From NCBI RefSeq assembly GCF_030704535.1, contig NC_081810.1:8566501-8630500 (forward strand): a stretch of 64,000 bases of DNA, read 5' to 3'. This DNA comes from Vitis vinifera (taxonomy: Eukaryota > Streptophyta > Magnoliopsida > Vitales > Vitaceae). The notes beneath the pieces are model-generated. The model did not search any database. It saw nothing but the letters and a program-made list of their open reading frames with translations, and was not told the DNA's origin. A program made the translations under genes and the position numbers. Below, in pieces: positions 15,401-27,800 of this stretch (within the stretch, counting starts at the first letter, position 1; every line of letters begins with the position of its first letter).

Positions 15401-17790
15401 AGAGATGGAGGACGTGTTGGGCTTAGAGTAAGGGAAGCTGCTCGTGGATGTGGAGGAGTGGTAGTAGGCCTGGTGGTCGTAGGAGTGGTTGAGCGATCAA
15501 AACGGGCCTTCGTCCTGGCCTCTACATGCATGGCTTCAATCCTCTTAGTGGTTGGGCGATCAAAACAAGCCTTCGTCTTGGCCTCTACATGCTTAGCTTA
15601 ACGAGTGACATGCCTCTCGGTAGGCTCACTAATCACTACGCCACTTCGACTTTGGACAAGAGGTCAGGCACGCTTTTGCCTCGGGGAATGCCCGGTCACA
15701 TTGTCACTTTGAACAACAACTTTCCTTTTATCTCGAGCCATCTGAAATAAATGTTGAAAAACAAACTAAACTTAAAGAAGGAAAATAAATAAATAAATAA
15801 AAATAAATATAAAAATTCATTAGGGTTAAGAAAACAATCTAAAATAAAATTAAGAAAAAAATGAAATAAAACAAACAAAGAAATTGTATGTGGAGAAAAA
15901 TTGGATGCTCATGAAATTTATGGATTCATGTGAAACAGTGGTAGACCATTCCTAAAATGCGGGAGCACATTCAAGGTGTCCAACAATGATGAAAACATGA
16001 GTCTTTAAAGCCTTAGATATAATCCAAACAATACCTAAGTTCAAATATCATGTGACAAGGAAGTCAAAGTGATTGGTTAGCTTAGGAGAATGTGCAGAAC
16101 AAATAGAAAAATCTACTAGAGAGTTTAAAATGTTCCAGAGAATATAAAACATAGATTAGGCAACAATTATGCAAAACTCATCGAAAAATAAGGACTTTGC
16201 TCTCAAAGTATTCTAAGATGTTCAACAAGCCCTAAGAATCATGTAAAAAAAATTTTCAAAAATTTTCTCTAAGTATAAACCAAAAATTCTAACGCCCTGA
16301 ATTTCCAAGCAAAGCAAATGAACTGTGTGAAACCAAAATCAATCTTGTTGCACTACACTCGGGTTATTTATCGTTTTTGATTTATCTATCCAACCGGAAT
16401 AATAGAAACCCTAAACAATGTTGATGAGAGTTGGGTAACACTGCATTTTATATGGAGCAACACCGTACAACGAAACCATAAAGATCAAGAAAAATCCATG
16501 AAAAATAAACAAGAAACGAGTATGAGTGTAATGCGTACTTGGAATGCAACAAACCCACCATGAAACCTTAAAATTGCCTTCAATGGAAGCTAGGAAGATG
16601 AACAAGGGAAGAGAAAACAAAGGGGAGAGGAAATGAAGTGGTCTAGAAGTGGAAACGACCATTTGTAAAGGAGTTTGGGTGATTTCGGAATGAGCTCCAA
16701 ATAGAAATTAGGTATTTTGAATTGGATTTTGGTTTAGAAGAGTCATTTCGAAATTTAACTATTGAATTCGCAAATAACCTTATTTCGAATTCGTTAATTG
16801 ATGGTAAAAAAAATAGCTATTTTAAAATGTAACCATTAGATTCGAAAACTACCTTATTTTGAAATGGCTCACTGTATACAAAAACATTTTAGACACATCA
16901 TTTCGAAATGAAAGAAAATCATTTCTAAATTGGGCAAATTTCAAATTCACCTTCTGAAGTTCAAAAATCTCAATTCTAAAACAAAAAATTTGATTTTGAT
17001 AAGCCCACCATTTCAAATTTGCTAACTATAGCCTCAATGTAGGGAAATAAACCCATTTCGAAATTTCACTAATGATTTCGAAAATAGCTCCATTTTGAAA
17101 TGACTCACTATTGATTCCAACTTCTATTTCGAAATTGCATTTTTTTTATTTTTTTATTTCGAATTTGCCTTCATTTCGAAATAACCCGCTGTGAGTGTTG
17201 AAGTCCATTTTAAAGCATCAAAATTGCTCATTTCAAAATTCAAAATCCATCTCAAAATTCCTTGTATTCCAAACTCATTGTTTGTGAGTTCAAAACATCT
17301 ATTTCAACATTTACTAGTGATTTCGAAATCAATCTCAATTCGAATTCACTTTCTGTGGGTTTAAAATTGCAATTCCAAGAAAAAAAAATTGAATTTGAAA
17401 GGATCATAATATTGAAATCACCCACGAGTGGTCTCCAAGAGCGTCATCTTCATTTGAGATTTCAAATTTAAAAACGAAGGAATTTTGAACTCATCCACTA
17501 TACCTTTAACTCTTCATGTTTTTTTTTTCTTTTTTTTTTATTTTAAAAAATTAGGATCTTTCCCAAGGGCCACTTAGTTTGTGTACTCTATCATTTGTAC
17601 TCAAAGTTCACCAATAATCCTCACAAGTAAATTTTGGAGACCTATAGTTTTAAATATGGATTAGCGTACTTGTAGGAGCTTTGTCACCTTGAACACATGT
17701 GAGGCTTACCTTTTTACTCCCTTGGAGTTTGCATTTCTCTATATCACCCGGATGTTTGCAAGCTAAGTAGCTACATCTCATAAACTCATT
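12460..17790 (-). pseudogene. 3' region of the Athila-like element (extra reading-frame region), decayed
   Basis: In Athila elements the stretch between pol and the 3' LTR is several kilobases long and often holds an additional, env-like or unassigned open frame. Here about 13,900-15,750 has the best remaining coding look, with a Pro/Ser/Thr-rich segment, but it is broken. The stretch 16,690-17,480 is non-coding and full of TTTCGAAA-type motifs. No function is claimed. Confidence 0.6.
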
Positions 17791-17796
17791 AGTCAG

Positions 17797-20700
17797 TTAA
17801 AAACAACTAAAAAATAAAAAATAAAATAAAAAAATGCTAACCATATTGCTAATGACTAATTGAAAATGCAAAACTAAACAAAGGAAAAATAAAATAGAAT
17901 AAAATAAAAGATAATCAAAGTTCATCTTCTTTATAGCCCAATATGCACGATGTTCGAGCTCTACAAGCAAATGACATGTTTTACCATAAACAGTCCGATA
18001 TGGTGACATGCCAAGGATAGTCTTATAGGTTGTCCTATATGCCTAAAGGGCATCACTCAACTTGGTAGACCAATCTTTTCTTGTAGTGTTGACTACTTTG
18101 GTCAGGATTCTCTTAATCTCCTGATTTGCTAGCTTGGCTTGCCCATTCATTTAAGAGTGATATGGGGTGGACACTTTATGCCTCACTCCATATTTCTACA
18201 AAAGAGTGGAAAAGGGCTTGTTACAAAAGTGTGAACCTCCATCACTAATGATTGCTTTCAGAATGCCAAACTTAGAGAAAATATTCTCCTTTAAAAATCT
18301 GAGCACCACTTTATGATCTTTGCTCTTGCATGCTACTTCTTCTACCCATTTAGAGACATAATCCACTCCCACGAAAATATAGAGATTACCAAAAAAAGGA
18401 GGGAATGGTCTCATAAAGTCAAGGCCCCAACAATCAAAGACCTCAACAACACAAATGTGATTTTGTGGCATTTGATACCTTGTGTTGATTTTCCCCGGTT
18501 GTTGACATTGTGGACAACTTTTACAACGAGTGTTACAATCCTTGAACATAGTTGGCCAATAGAATCCACTTTGTAGAATTTTTTCTAAAGTCTTCCTTGG
18601 AGCAAAATGACCTCCACAAACTCCTTCATGACACATTCACAATATGTCTTGTTGTTCATCCTCTGGAACACATCTCCGAATAATTTGATATGGGCAAAAC
18701 TTATACAAATATGGATCATCCCAAGCATAGTGTTTTGCCCGTGAAAGAAAATACTTTTTCGTCTCCATGTTCCATTCTGAGGGAAGCTCTCCAATTGCCA
18801 AGTAGTTGACTATATTTGCGAACCAAGACAACTTCTCCATTGAACAAAGTGCATCATTAAGAAACTCATCATTAATTTGTGCTTCCTCGAAATGCGACTC
18901 TACTTTAACTTTGGAGAGATGATCAGTAACCACATTCTTTACCCCTTACTTATCCTTGATTTGAATGTTAAATTCTTGAAGAAGAATGATCCATTTGATA
19001 AGTCTTGCTTTGGCATCCTTTTTGTTGAGTAAATATTTCAAGGCCGAATGATCAGTAAAAATTACTATTGAAGTTCCCAAAAGGTAGTTCTTGAATTTAT
19101 CAAGTGCGAACACCACTACAAAGAGCTTATTTTCAGTAGTTATGTAGTTCTTCTGAGCATCATTGAGGGTCTTACTAGCATAGTACACTACATATGGTTT
19201 TCCATCTTCCCTTTGACCCAGTATAGCTCCTACTGCACAATCACTGGCATCACACATCAACTCAAATGGAAGAGACCAATTAGGAGGTCTCGCAATTGGT
19301 TCAGTAGTGAGGAGTGACTTTAGCCTCTCAAAAGCTTCTTGACATGCTTTAGTCCATATGAATTTTGCATCCTTAAGCAATAAAGCATAAAGAGGTTGAG
19401 AGATTTTTTAGAAGTCCTGTATGAACCTCCTATAAAAACCTGCATGTCCCAAAAATTGTCTCACCTTTTTAACAATAGTAGGTGAAGGTAGCTTTGAGAT
19501 AAGCTCAATTTTTGTTAGATCTACCTGAATGCCCTCTCTAGAGATGATATGACCAAGTACTACATTTGAGGTTGCCTTGAAGTGGCACTTCTCCCAATTT
19601 TGGACCAAGTCCTTCTCAATGCACCTTTTCAAAACTTTTTTCAAATTTAAGAGACAATCATAAAAGGTCTTCCCATAAATTATCAAATCATCCATGATTC
19701 TCTCTACCATGTCACTGAAGATACTGAACATACACCTTTGAAATGTGGTCGGCGCATTACAAAGACCAAAAAGCATTTTTCTATAAGCATAGGTGCTAAA
19801 TGGGCATGTGAATGTGGTTTTCTCCTGATCCTCCAATGCAATGGCAATTTGAAAGTAACCTGAATAGCCATCCAAGAAGAAATAATAGTCATGGCTGGCT
19901 ACCCTCTCCAAAACTTGATCCAAGAAAGGCAATGGAAAATGATCTTTCTTGGTGACTGGATTCAACTTCCTAAAATCAATGCATACTTGCCAACTTGTAG
20001 TCAACCTTGTAAGAATGAGCTCTCCTTGATCATTCTTCACCACAATTATCTCGTGTTTATTAGGTACTACTTGAGTGGGGCTCACCCAACTACTGTCAGA
20101 GATAGGATAAATTATACCTGCATCTAAAAGCTTCAATACCTTATTTCTGACTACATCTTGCATAAGGGGATTTAGCATTCTTTGTGGTTGCCTCACTAGT
20201 TTTGCATTCTCTTCCAAATAAATATGATGCATGCAAATCAAGGGATATATTCCTTTCAAATCTGAAATGGACCAACCAATCGCCCTTTTATTCTCTTTAA
20301 GCACCTTCAAAAGTTTGATTTTTTGCTCTTCATTTAATGTAACTGAAATGACCATAGGTTTTTCTTCATTTTCTTCTAAATAAACATACTTTAAACCATG
20401 CAGTAGGGGCTTTAACTCTGGTTTGCTGATCTCAACCTCCCCTTTTTTGCTTTCTTTATCATTCTCAACACTGTTCAAAGATTGAATGGTACATTTTTCT
20501 TTCCACTTTGTAGCAACTTCAATACGTTCTTCTTTAGCAATTGTAGAGAAAAATCCATCTATATTTTCCTCCATTAACTTTTTTGTGTGTTCTTGCACCA
20601 AGGCCTTTATAAGGCATGCTTCCTCATCCTCCACATCATCATGGTCTATCAATTGCTTGCATAAATTGAAGACATTCATTTCCACTGTCATGTTCCCAAA

Positions 20701-21272
20701 AGATAACTGCATCAATCCATTGCGACAGTTAATGAGAGCATTGGTTGTAGCAAGGAAGGGTCTCTTAAGAATAATTGGAATATAATTTACACCATTTTTC
20801 AATGATTTTGCATCTAACACCACAAAGTCTATTGGGTAGTAGAACTTTTCAACTTGCACCAAGACATCTTCGACTACTCCTCTGTGTACGTTAATCGAAC
20901 AGTCTACTAAAGAGAGTGTAATGGTAGTAGCCTTAAGCTCTCCCAATCCCAATTGCTTATAGATTGAATATGGAAGCAAATTTACACTATCTCTCAAATC
21001 TAACAAAGCCCTTCCACGAATGAGTCTCCAATCTGGACTGAGATGGTAGGACAACCTGGATCTTTGTACTTCACCATTGCCTTATTCTCAATGATGGCAT
21101 TGACTTGCTTAGTGAGGAATGCTTTCTTGCTTAATTTAATTCTTCTCTTCACAATGCATAAGTCCTTGAGGAACTTTGCATAAGCAGACACTTGCTTAAT
21201 CATATCAAGGAGTGGAATGTTGATCTTCACTTGCATCAAAACTTCCAAAATCTCCAAAGTCTTATCTCCCAC
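17797..21272 (-). pseudogene. pol region of the Athila-like element (PR-RT-RNaseH-IN), fossil
   Basis: Domain order on the minus strand is aspartic protease (about 20,700-21,060; the family active-site position is near ALLDLRDSVN), reverse transcriptase (about 19,550-20,250; FFLDGYSGYFQI and FGLCNAPTTFQRCM motifs), RNase H (about 18,950-19,400; [14 protein letters not shown]) and integrase (about 18,000-18,650, with the His/Cys zinc segment HEG...CKSCPQC). Protease-RT-RNaseH-integrase order defines Ty3/gypsy and separates it from copia. The region is broken in several places and should be read as a fossil. Confidence 0.9.
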
Positions 21273-22114
21273 TTTGTGTCTCTACATAGCTAAAGGGAAA
21301 GGCAAATGGTTGGAAACACTCCCTTTATCTTTACTCACTATGGTTTCCTCATATTTTTCAGTTTCTTTCTCGTTCCTAGCATTTTTGTCTATAGTTGGCT
21401 CATCTCTAACAGAAATATCTTCACTTATTGGTTACTTAGGCCCTTCATATTCTTTCCCATTTATGAGTGTGATAACTGCATTGCAATCTTCCTTTTGCAC
21501 TTTAGAAACTTCATTTACTCATCTCGAATTTTTCTATGGTTGAGCTGAAAACTTTCATTTTTCTTGAGATAAGCCTACAGCAAGTTGGCTCAAAGTGGTT
21601 CAAATATCTGCTAGTTCTTGAGATGTTTGAGCATTTATCCTACTTTGATCCTCATAACGTTTGTCTTGCTTCTGTATGAACTATCTCATCATATCTTCCA
21701 AGCTTGATTTAGACGATGAGGTCTGAGGTTGTGGCTAAAAAATTTGAGACGACATACCTTGTGGTTGAAAACCTTGCTGCCCATTAGTCTAATTACCCTG
21801 AAATTGGTTTCCTTGCTGTTGAAACTGGCCATGTTACCTCTTCTCCATGATAGATTTGGATGATTCCTCTAATCCAAATTATAAGTGTTGGAATATGGAG
21901 AATTGTTAAAATATTGCTTGTATGTCCCTAAGGCATTGGCTTGCTTTGAAAACATGTCTTGCATTGCAAATAGAGTGGGACAAGATTGCACACCATGTTT
22001 TGTGGACTTACATGTCAAGCACAGTTGAGTTATGCCCTCATTGACTATTTGTATCTCTTAAACTCCCTTGGCTTCCAAATCATCCAACCTCCTCATAATG
22101 GTCGCAAACTTTGC

Positions 22115-22954
22115 TTAGACATCTATACCCTCAAGTAAGGTATACACTCCACTAGCTCTTGCCTTGTTCACTATTCTATCTCTAGGTGGTTCCTTGACAA
22201 TTGGTTCTTCCCAACTTCTAGATACCTCAGCAACATAATCAGGGAATTGAAATGCTTCATTAGGGTTTTTATTCATGAAACCTCCTCTACACATAGTCTC
22301 GAGAAGTTGTTTCATTGGTGGTGACATGCCTTCATAGAAATACAATACTAGCATCCAATTGTCAAATCTGTGATAGGGGCATGTTGCGACCATCTCCTTA
22401 AATCTTTCCCAACATGCAAAAAATTTATCATCCTCCATAGCCTTGAAATTCAAGATCTCATTTTTCAATGCACTAGTCCTATGTGTTGGAAAGAATTTTT
22501 GCAGAAACACTGATTGTAGATCACCCCAATTTCTGATACTATAGGGTTTAAGACTATTTAACCAAGTCTTAGCTTTATCTTTCAATGACAAGGGGAATAG
22601 CTTCATACGGAAGATCTCCAAAGGAGTGTTGGCTTCTCAAAAAATTGAAACGATGTCCTCAAATTCCTTGATGTGAGAGTATGGGTCTTCATTTTATGTC
22701 CCCTTAAAAATGGGTAGTTGAGATACCACTTGAGGCCGAATGGTAACATGATCGTGATTTGGAGGTAGCATAAAACATGATGGTATGCTCAACCTGGGAG
22801 GATTTAGAAACTTTCTCATAGTTCTTTGGTCTTGCATAGGTGGTCGTGGCTTGTTGTTGTTGCTGTTGGACTCTTCAGTGTCCTCCATATTTGGTTGAGA
22901 TTCTTCAGTTGTTCTTTGAAGTCTACCTAAAAGATCTCTTTCCCAACCAAGCAT
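22115..22954 (-). pseudogene. gag region of the Athila-like element, fossil
   Basis: The translated segment carries the plant retrotransposon gag core: KLFPLSLKDKAKTWLNSL, then a segment with FLQKFFPTHRTS and CWERFKEMVATCPYH, characteristic of Athila/Tat gag. It lies between the primer site and pol, as expected. It is interrupted and not functional. Confidence 0.85.
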
Positions 22955-23044
22955 AAAATAGAAAAAAATATATATATAAAGAAAAAAAAATTAAAAGAAC
23001 TAAAACAAAGCAATGCACTATATCCTAGTTATGACAGTTGCCAA

Positions 23045-23062
23045 TCCTCGGCAACGATGCCA
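23045..23062 (-). other. Primer binding site, tRNA-Asp type
   Basis: Six bases inside the 5' LTR the minus strand reads TGGCATCGTTGCCGAGGA. This is a near match to the complement of the 3' end of plant tRNA-Asp, as used by Athila elements to prime reverse transcription. It confirms both the orientation and the inner LTR boundary. Confidence 0.8.
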
Positions 23063-23068
23063 ATTTCT

Positions 23069-24832
23069 TTACCGAACTTCTCTGTTGTACCAAAATTCTT
23101 AGCCTTTTTATATAGCAACTTTGATCAAGAAAAACTAGAAAAAGAGTCACTATGACTTTTATAGTACTCCAAGTATCGTCTTTAGGGACTGACTTATGGA
23201 AATTGTTAATACTATAATAAATGAATTGCTTTTATTTAAATCCTAAAGTGAAAAACAATTTGGGGATTATCTTTTATGAAATGGGATTAAGTGAATGAAA
23301 CTATATTAATTACAAATTGAATATTAATTTTTAATTCAATCGATTCAAGTTTGGGGTTTTCCACAATCCAACTTAAGGTATAGAAATAGAGAGAACAAGG
23401 GTTTCTTAAGTAAGCTGATCTTAGGGTTTTGGGATCCTTGGCCGTTTGCGATCAACTTGAGTTCTATAACTCAAAATTGCATCTGAAACCTAATTTTTCT
23501 TTTTTAAAATAGATTCCTAAAACCATCAAATGAATGAGATTGATTACTATATTAAGATTTGACTTTTTAATCCTTCCCACTCCTTATAGCTTTGTTTTGG
23601 GGCAAATAACAATAGGGAAGATGAAGATAACTAATGATCAAGAATTATAAAAAATCACTAGTTTCAGGTAGTAACCTACCGTATCATTTCCTAACCTAAC
23701 TCACAAGAATAGAATAACGAAATTGATAAATCATCACCCAACCAATAATTATTCTCATTGTTATAATAATTTACTCATTGTCCCTATAGGTTTCCTAGCC
23801 CTTAGGTTTTCATGTTTCAAACCCTAAGTTGGCTTCTTAGCCTCTCATGGGGGTGATATCACATTCACAATTCATAATAGGGTAAAAATCTATAATTTGA
23901 ATAAAAAAAAACTAAAAACAATATATTTAATAAAGAAGAAAAAGAAAACAAACCAAAGTTCTCCTCTTCTTCCACCTTCAATGTCAAACTCTCCAGAAAA
24001 AAAATCCAAGATACCTCAAACTTAGAACTAAGAGAGTTTATATAATATCATCAATTACCTAACATGTGGCACACTCTTATTGGCCACTTATTAAAAAAAT
24101 GATTATCTAAGAAAATGAATAAAAAATAATCAAATGGTGATTTCTAGTCATATGGGGTCCACTTAGAGTGGATGGAGTGTCCTAGATGTAATTCCCGAGG
24201 TAGAGGAGGCAAAACATCAAAGTGACAGTGGGTGAAATCGAAATTGGGGTCATTTCGAATTGGATTTCGAAATGGCCCTTTAGCTTTTCACAATTGTCTT
24301 CAAATGACCATAACTTCTTTATTTCAGCTCTGATTTGTACACCATTTGAAGCGTTGAACTTCTGACTTCCCGAGCTTCGAAACAATATATAGTATGCCTA
24401 AAATGGACTTCGGAAAGTACTCCAAATTTGTCCTCAAAATCAGAGTACATGTTACCACTAGATTTTGAGTTCCAAATTTCCATGCAACTGAATCTTGCTT
24501 CATGCCTCATTTCCTATGTTTTCTTGCCTTCTTTCTTACTCCATAATGGTCATTTCTCATCTTCCAAACTCATGATATCCTCGTTCTCATGGTCCATGAG
24601 TCTTGACTCACTTATTTCCTCATTTAACATTTTCTTGATCTTTCAAAATCTAAAGTGATTCAACTTGCACCCTTTTCTTCCCTTGAATTTGAGATAAGTC
24701 TCCAAAGTACAAGTTAAACTCATGGTTAGGGCCTTAGCATCGATTTAGTTCAAGTTGGGTGATTTGAATGTCCTTTGGTGCACAAATCATATCGAATATG
24801 TGCCATTAGAGCACATATTTTGGCTTTAATCA
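23069..24832 (-). repeat. 5' LTR of the Athila-like element
   Basis: About 1764 bp, the partner of 10641-12444. It ends in CA at 24832 next to the ACCAT target duplication. Differences from the other LTR are scattered substitutions and small indels, as expected for two copies ageing independently since insertion. Confidence 0.9.
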
Positions 24833-24837
24833 ACCAT
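24833..24837. repeat. Target-site duplication, right copy (ACCAT)
   Basis: Exact copy of 10636-10640, placed immediately outside the right LTR. It shows that the element and its flanks have stayed together since insertion, without LTR-LTR or unequal recombination. Confidence 0.85.
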
Positions 24838-27800
24838 CCTTTTGGAATCTATTTAACTCCTTGTGGAATGTTAGATACCATTAAGAATCTCTAGTGGATC
24901 AAGCAAATGAATTGGATCGATAGGCTTGTTTGAAGAGGGAGATGTCAAGAATGTTTATGGTCGAGTGATTATGGGATGTGCGAAATTTGGAAATGTCAGG
25001 TGTGAAGCAAAATTCAAAATGAAATGAAATAGGAGAGAATGGTAGAATGGGTGAGCCACCCATTCAAGAATAGAGGAAGCAAGTAGGTTTTCTATGACAA
25101 TCTGCTGAAAGAAAAGATGTTTCATCATATTGATGATAACAGGAAGTACTGATGCACTCAGAGTGTTTATCCAGATTGAATGTGTTTTTGCTAGATCAAT
25201 TTGTGTGCATAGATATAGAAATATGTGTAAATATAATCCAAAGCTATGAAGCTCGTAGTCTTGAACCTGTTCATCTTATTCACAAACCCTTTCCAATTGT
25301 GGTGGAGACGGGATGAGTCAATTCATTGGGCCCATTACCATCCATCTCTAAACAAAACTGTAATGCAGGATTCCATCCGAAACCATAAAGGTGTATTATC
25401 ATGGAAAACAATTTGTTTTTTGTCCCTTTACTATGACTCTCCATCTTGATCTTGAGCATGAGGAAGTTCCTTATTAGGATGCTACTATAATTTGAGAAAA
25501 TTTTAAAAATTTAATTTTGATGCTTTTGTGCTCCATCAATATTCACAAGTTCTGTGTATGTCTACTGATGATTCTCAACCATAAACTGAATCTACCACTT
25601 TGTTGTTGACTGTAAAGAAAATCGTTTTGCCATCCATGGGAACCTATATTGACCTCCAGCCATGCTACTGGCTATAATAGATCTGGAACATTATTACAAT
25701 GAAATTTGACCTGCAGTAAAGTAGCATGGTTGGGCAAAACAAACAATAACCCCTCCCTGCATCAATATTCAGCAACCTGTATGTGTTTAACCAGAATTTC
25801 TTGGATCATGATTTATCAATTTGAGCTGTGCTTGGAGGGATTGAAGAGCTAAAAGATCTGTTGAAGATTGACTGGAAAAAAATTGATGGTTCCATGGATA
25901 GTGAGCTGTATTTTAGCTACAGCTTTCTGGGATTGAAGAGCCAAAAAGACCCATTGAAAGGGTCGGTCCTAGAAAAATGTTTACGGCTCTATGGATTTGC
26001 GCTGCACATTGGACTACTTACAGAGCAACTGCTTCCAAAAGGAATTATTCAAATTGCAGAATGCTAGTTTCTTCCTGGAGCTGGAAGATCCACAGCCTCC
26101 ACAATTGCTCTGTGTTGGACAACAATTGCTACTGAAGTGATTCTAGTTGCTTCCAAAAAGAATTATCCAAATTGCGGAATGCTAGTTTCTTCCTGGAAGA
26201 TCCATAGCCTCCACAACTCTGTATTGGGCAACCATTGCTACTGAAGTGATTCTGGGATGCTGGTGGAAATTTAGGTAAACTAGAAAGTCAAAGTTACTGC
26301 ATTTCTGTAACTTTTCCTTTTTGAATCCAGCCACAGGATGGGATTGAAGCCATGCTGTCTGTCTGCCACTGTCACAAGCTTCACTCCAGCCAAGGCAACC
26401 GCAGCTTCGTGCATAACTTTTCTTGCTTGTCTATTCTTACATTAGGTAGTACACTTCATTAATTGCTCCCTGAGACATTGACAAGTAAAGGATAAGGACT
26501 CAAGGAAAAAAAACAGAAAGTATGCAATGATTTCCAATTCTTGTTAACTGTAATGATAATGGTATAGGACATGGACTGGGAAATGTGAAATGATACGGAA
26601 ACACCAAGAGTAATAATATCTATGAAATTGAATGGGGAACTTACAACTCAAAAATCAGTGTAATGTCATATAAAGTTTGGGCAGATAATTAGCAGAATGG
26701 AAGAATTGTTTGTTATATTATATGGTAGGTACTTGTGTAGTATCTGATTTTCTATCTATTCTGAACTTCTGGAACCTTTTTCTTAACCTCACTTTTTTTA
26801 TTGCACTAAACATAGCATAATATTTATTGATTACTGGCTCGTAATTAACACATCTTTTGCTGGTACTGCAGATGATGGGGGTATCATAGCTGTACAAACA
26901 ATCTATGGATGCCACTGTAAGAATCTTAACACCCCATTTCACCACATTTCTGCAGGATCACCTTCTAGGATAAGGTTTAATAAGAAAGAAAATAATTCTC
27001 ATAATGGTTTCGAATACAGCATTCTGATTTTTGCATCTCATGTTGGAGGAACGTGTTCTTGTTTCAAGCTAGTTACAAGTTGTCTCATGTTGTTCTAAGT
27101 GTTTGATTGATTGTGTACAGAACAGAAATCTGAGTCAAGTGTTAGGCTTGTTTAGCTCACCCTCCTGCAGAATTTATCAGTCATCTACCTAGTTAAGTAA
27201 TTGCAGTAATATATGGTGGCCCATGATCTAGCTCAACGATGGTGTCCTCTGGCAATAAATCATGACGTAGGAAAGAGAGGTGGGCTCATATGACTTGCTT
27301 ATTCTCAAATGCCATTTCACTATTCGAACATGTTACAAATTAGGCACTTTCTGGAAATCTAGAAAATCATGGAGTCTTGTCTATTTTCACTGTTAAGCCA
27401 AATCTGAAGAGACTTGAATCTGAAAAAATAAATCATAGTTAATGTGTCCTGCTGACCCTTGATTCTTCGATTGGCTTCAAAACAATAGTTAATGAACGGG
27501 CAGCCATGGAAGTCTGCTAATTAATACTTGCAGCTATAAATTCATTGGCCTCTTTAATTCCTCTGAGTTCTACACATTTTAAAAACAGCTGAGTCTTCAC
27601 TCCAAAATTTTGATTTTGTCAGAAGATCTTTTATTTAACTTCAGAAGTCAACTTATGTTTAACATTAGAGATAATCCCCTTTACGGAGAGATTGAGATTG
27701 AAGAAATAAATTATGTACTAAGAACATGCTTGGCTGCAAGGAAAAGGTTGGGTGTGGGGTTGCCCATGGTTGAAGAGAATTTTTCCAGATAATATTTTAA

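Larger units (their letters stand above)
10641..24832 (-). mobile_element. Athila-like Ty3/gypsy LTR retrotransposon, fossil, about 14.2 kb
   Basis: A complete-length but broken LTR element on the minus strand. In element order it has a 5' LTR (23069-24832), primer binding site, gag, pol (protease, reverse transcriptase, RNase H, integrase), a long 3' region of about 5 kb where Athila elements carry a further open frame, a polypurine tract and a 3' LTR (10641-12444). The tRNA-Asp-type primer site, the long LTRs, the gag type and the extra 3' region point to the Athila lineage. The coding parts carry at least half a dozen breaks, so it is not autonomous. A quick eye count over about 360 bp of the LTRs gives roughly 8-9% difference, suggesting an insertion some 3-7 million years old at commonly used plant rates. 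Confidence 0.9.
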
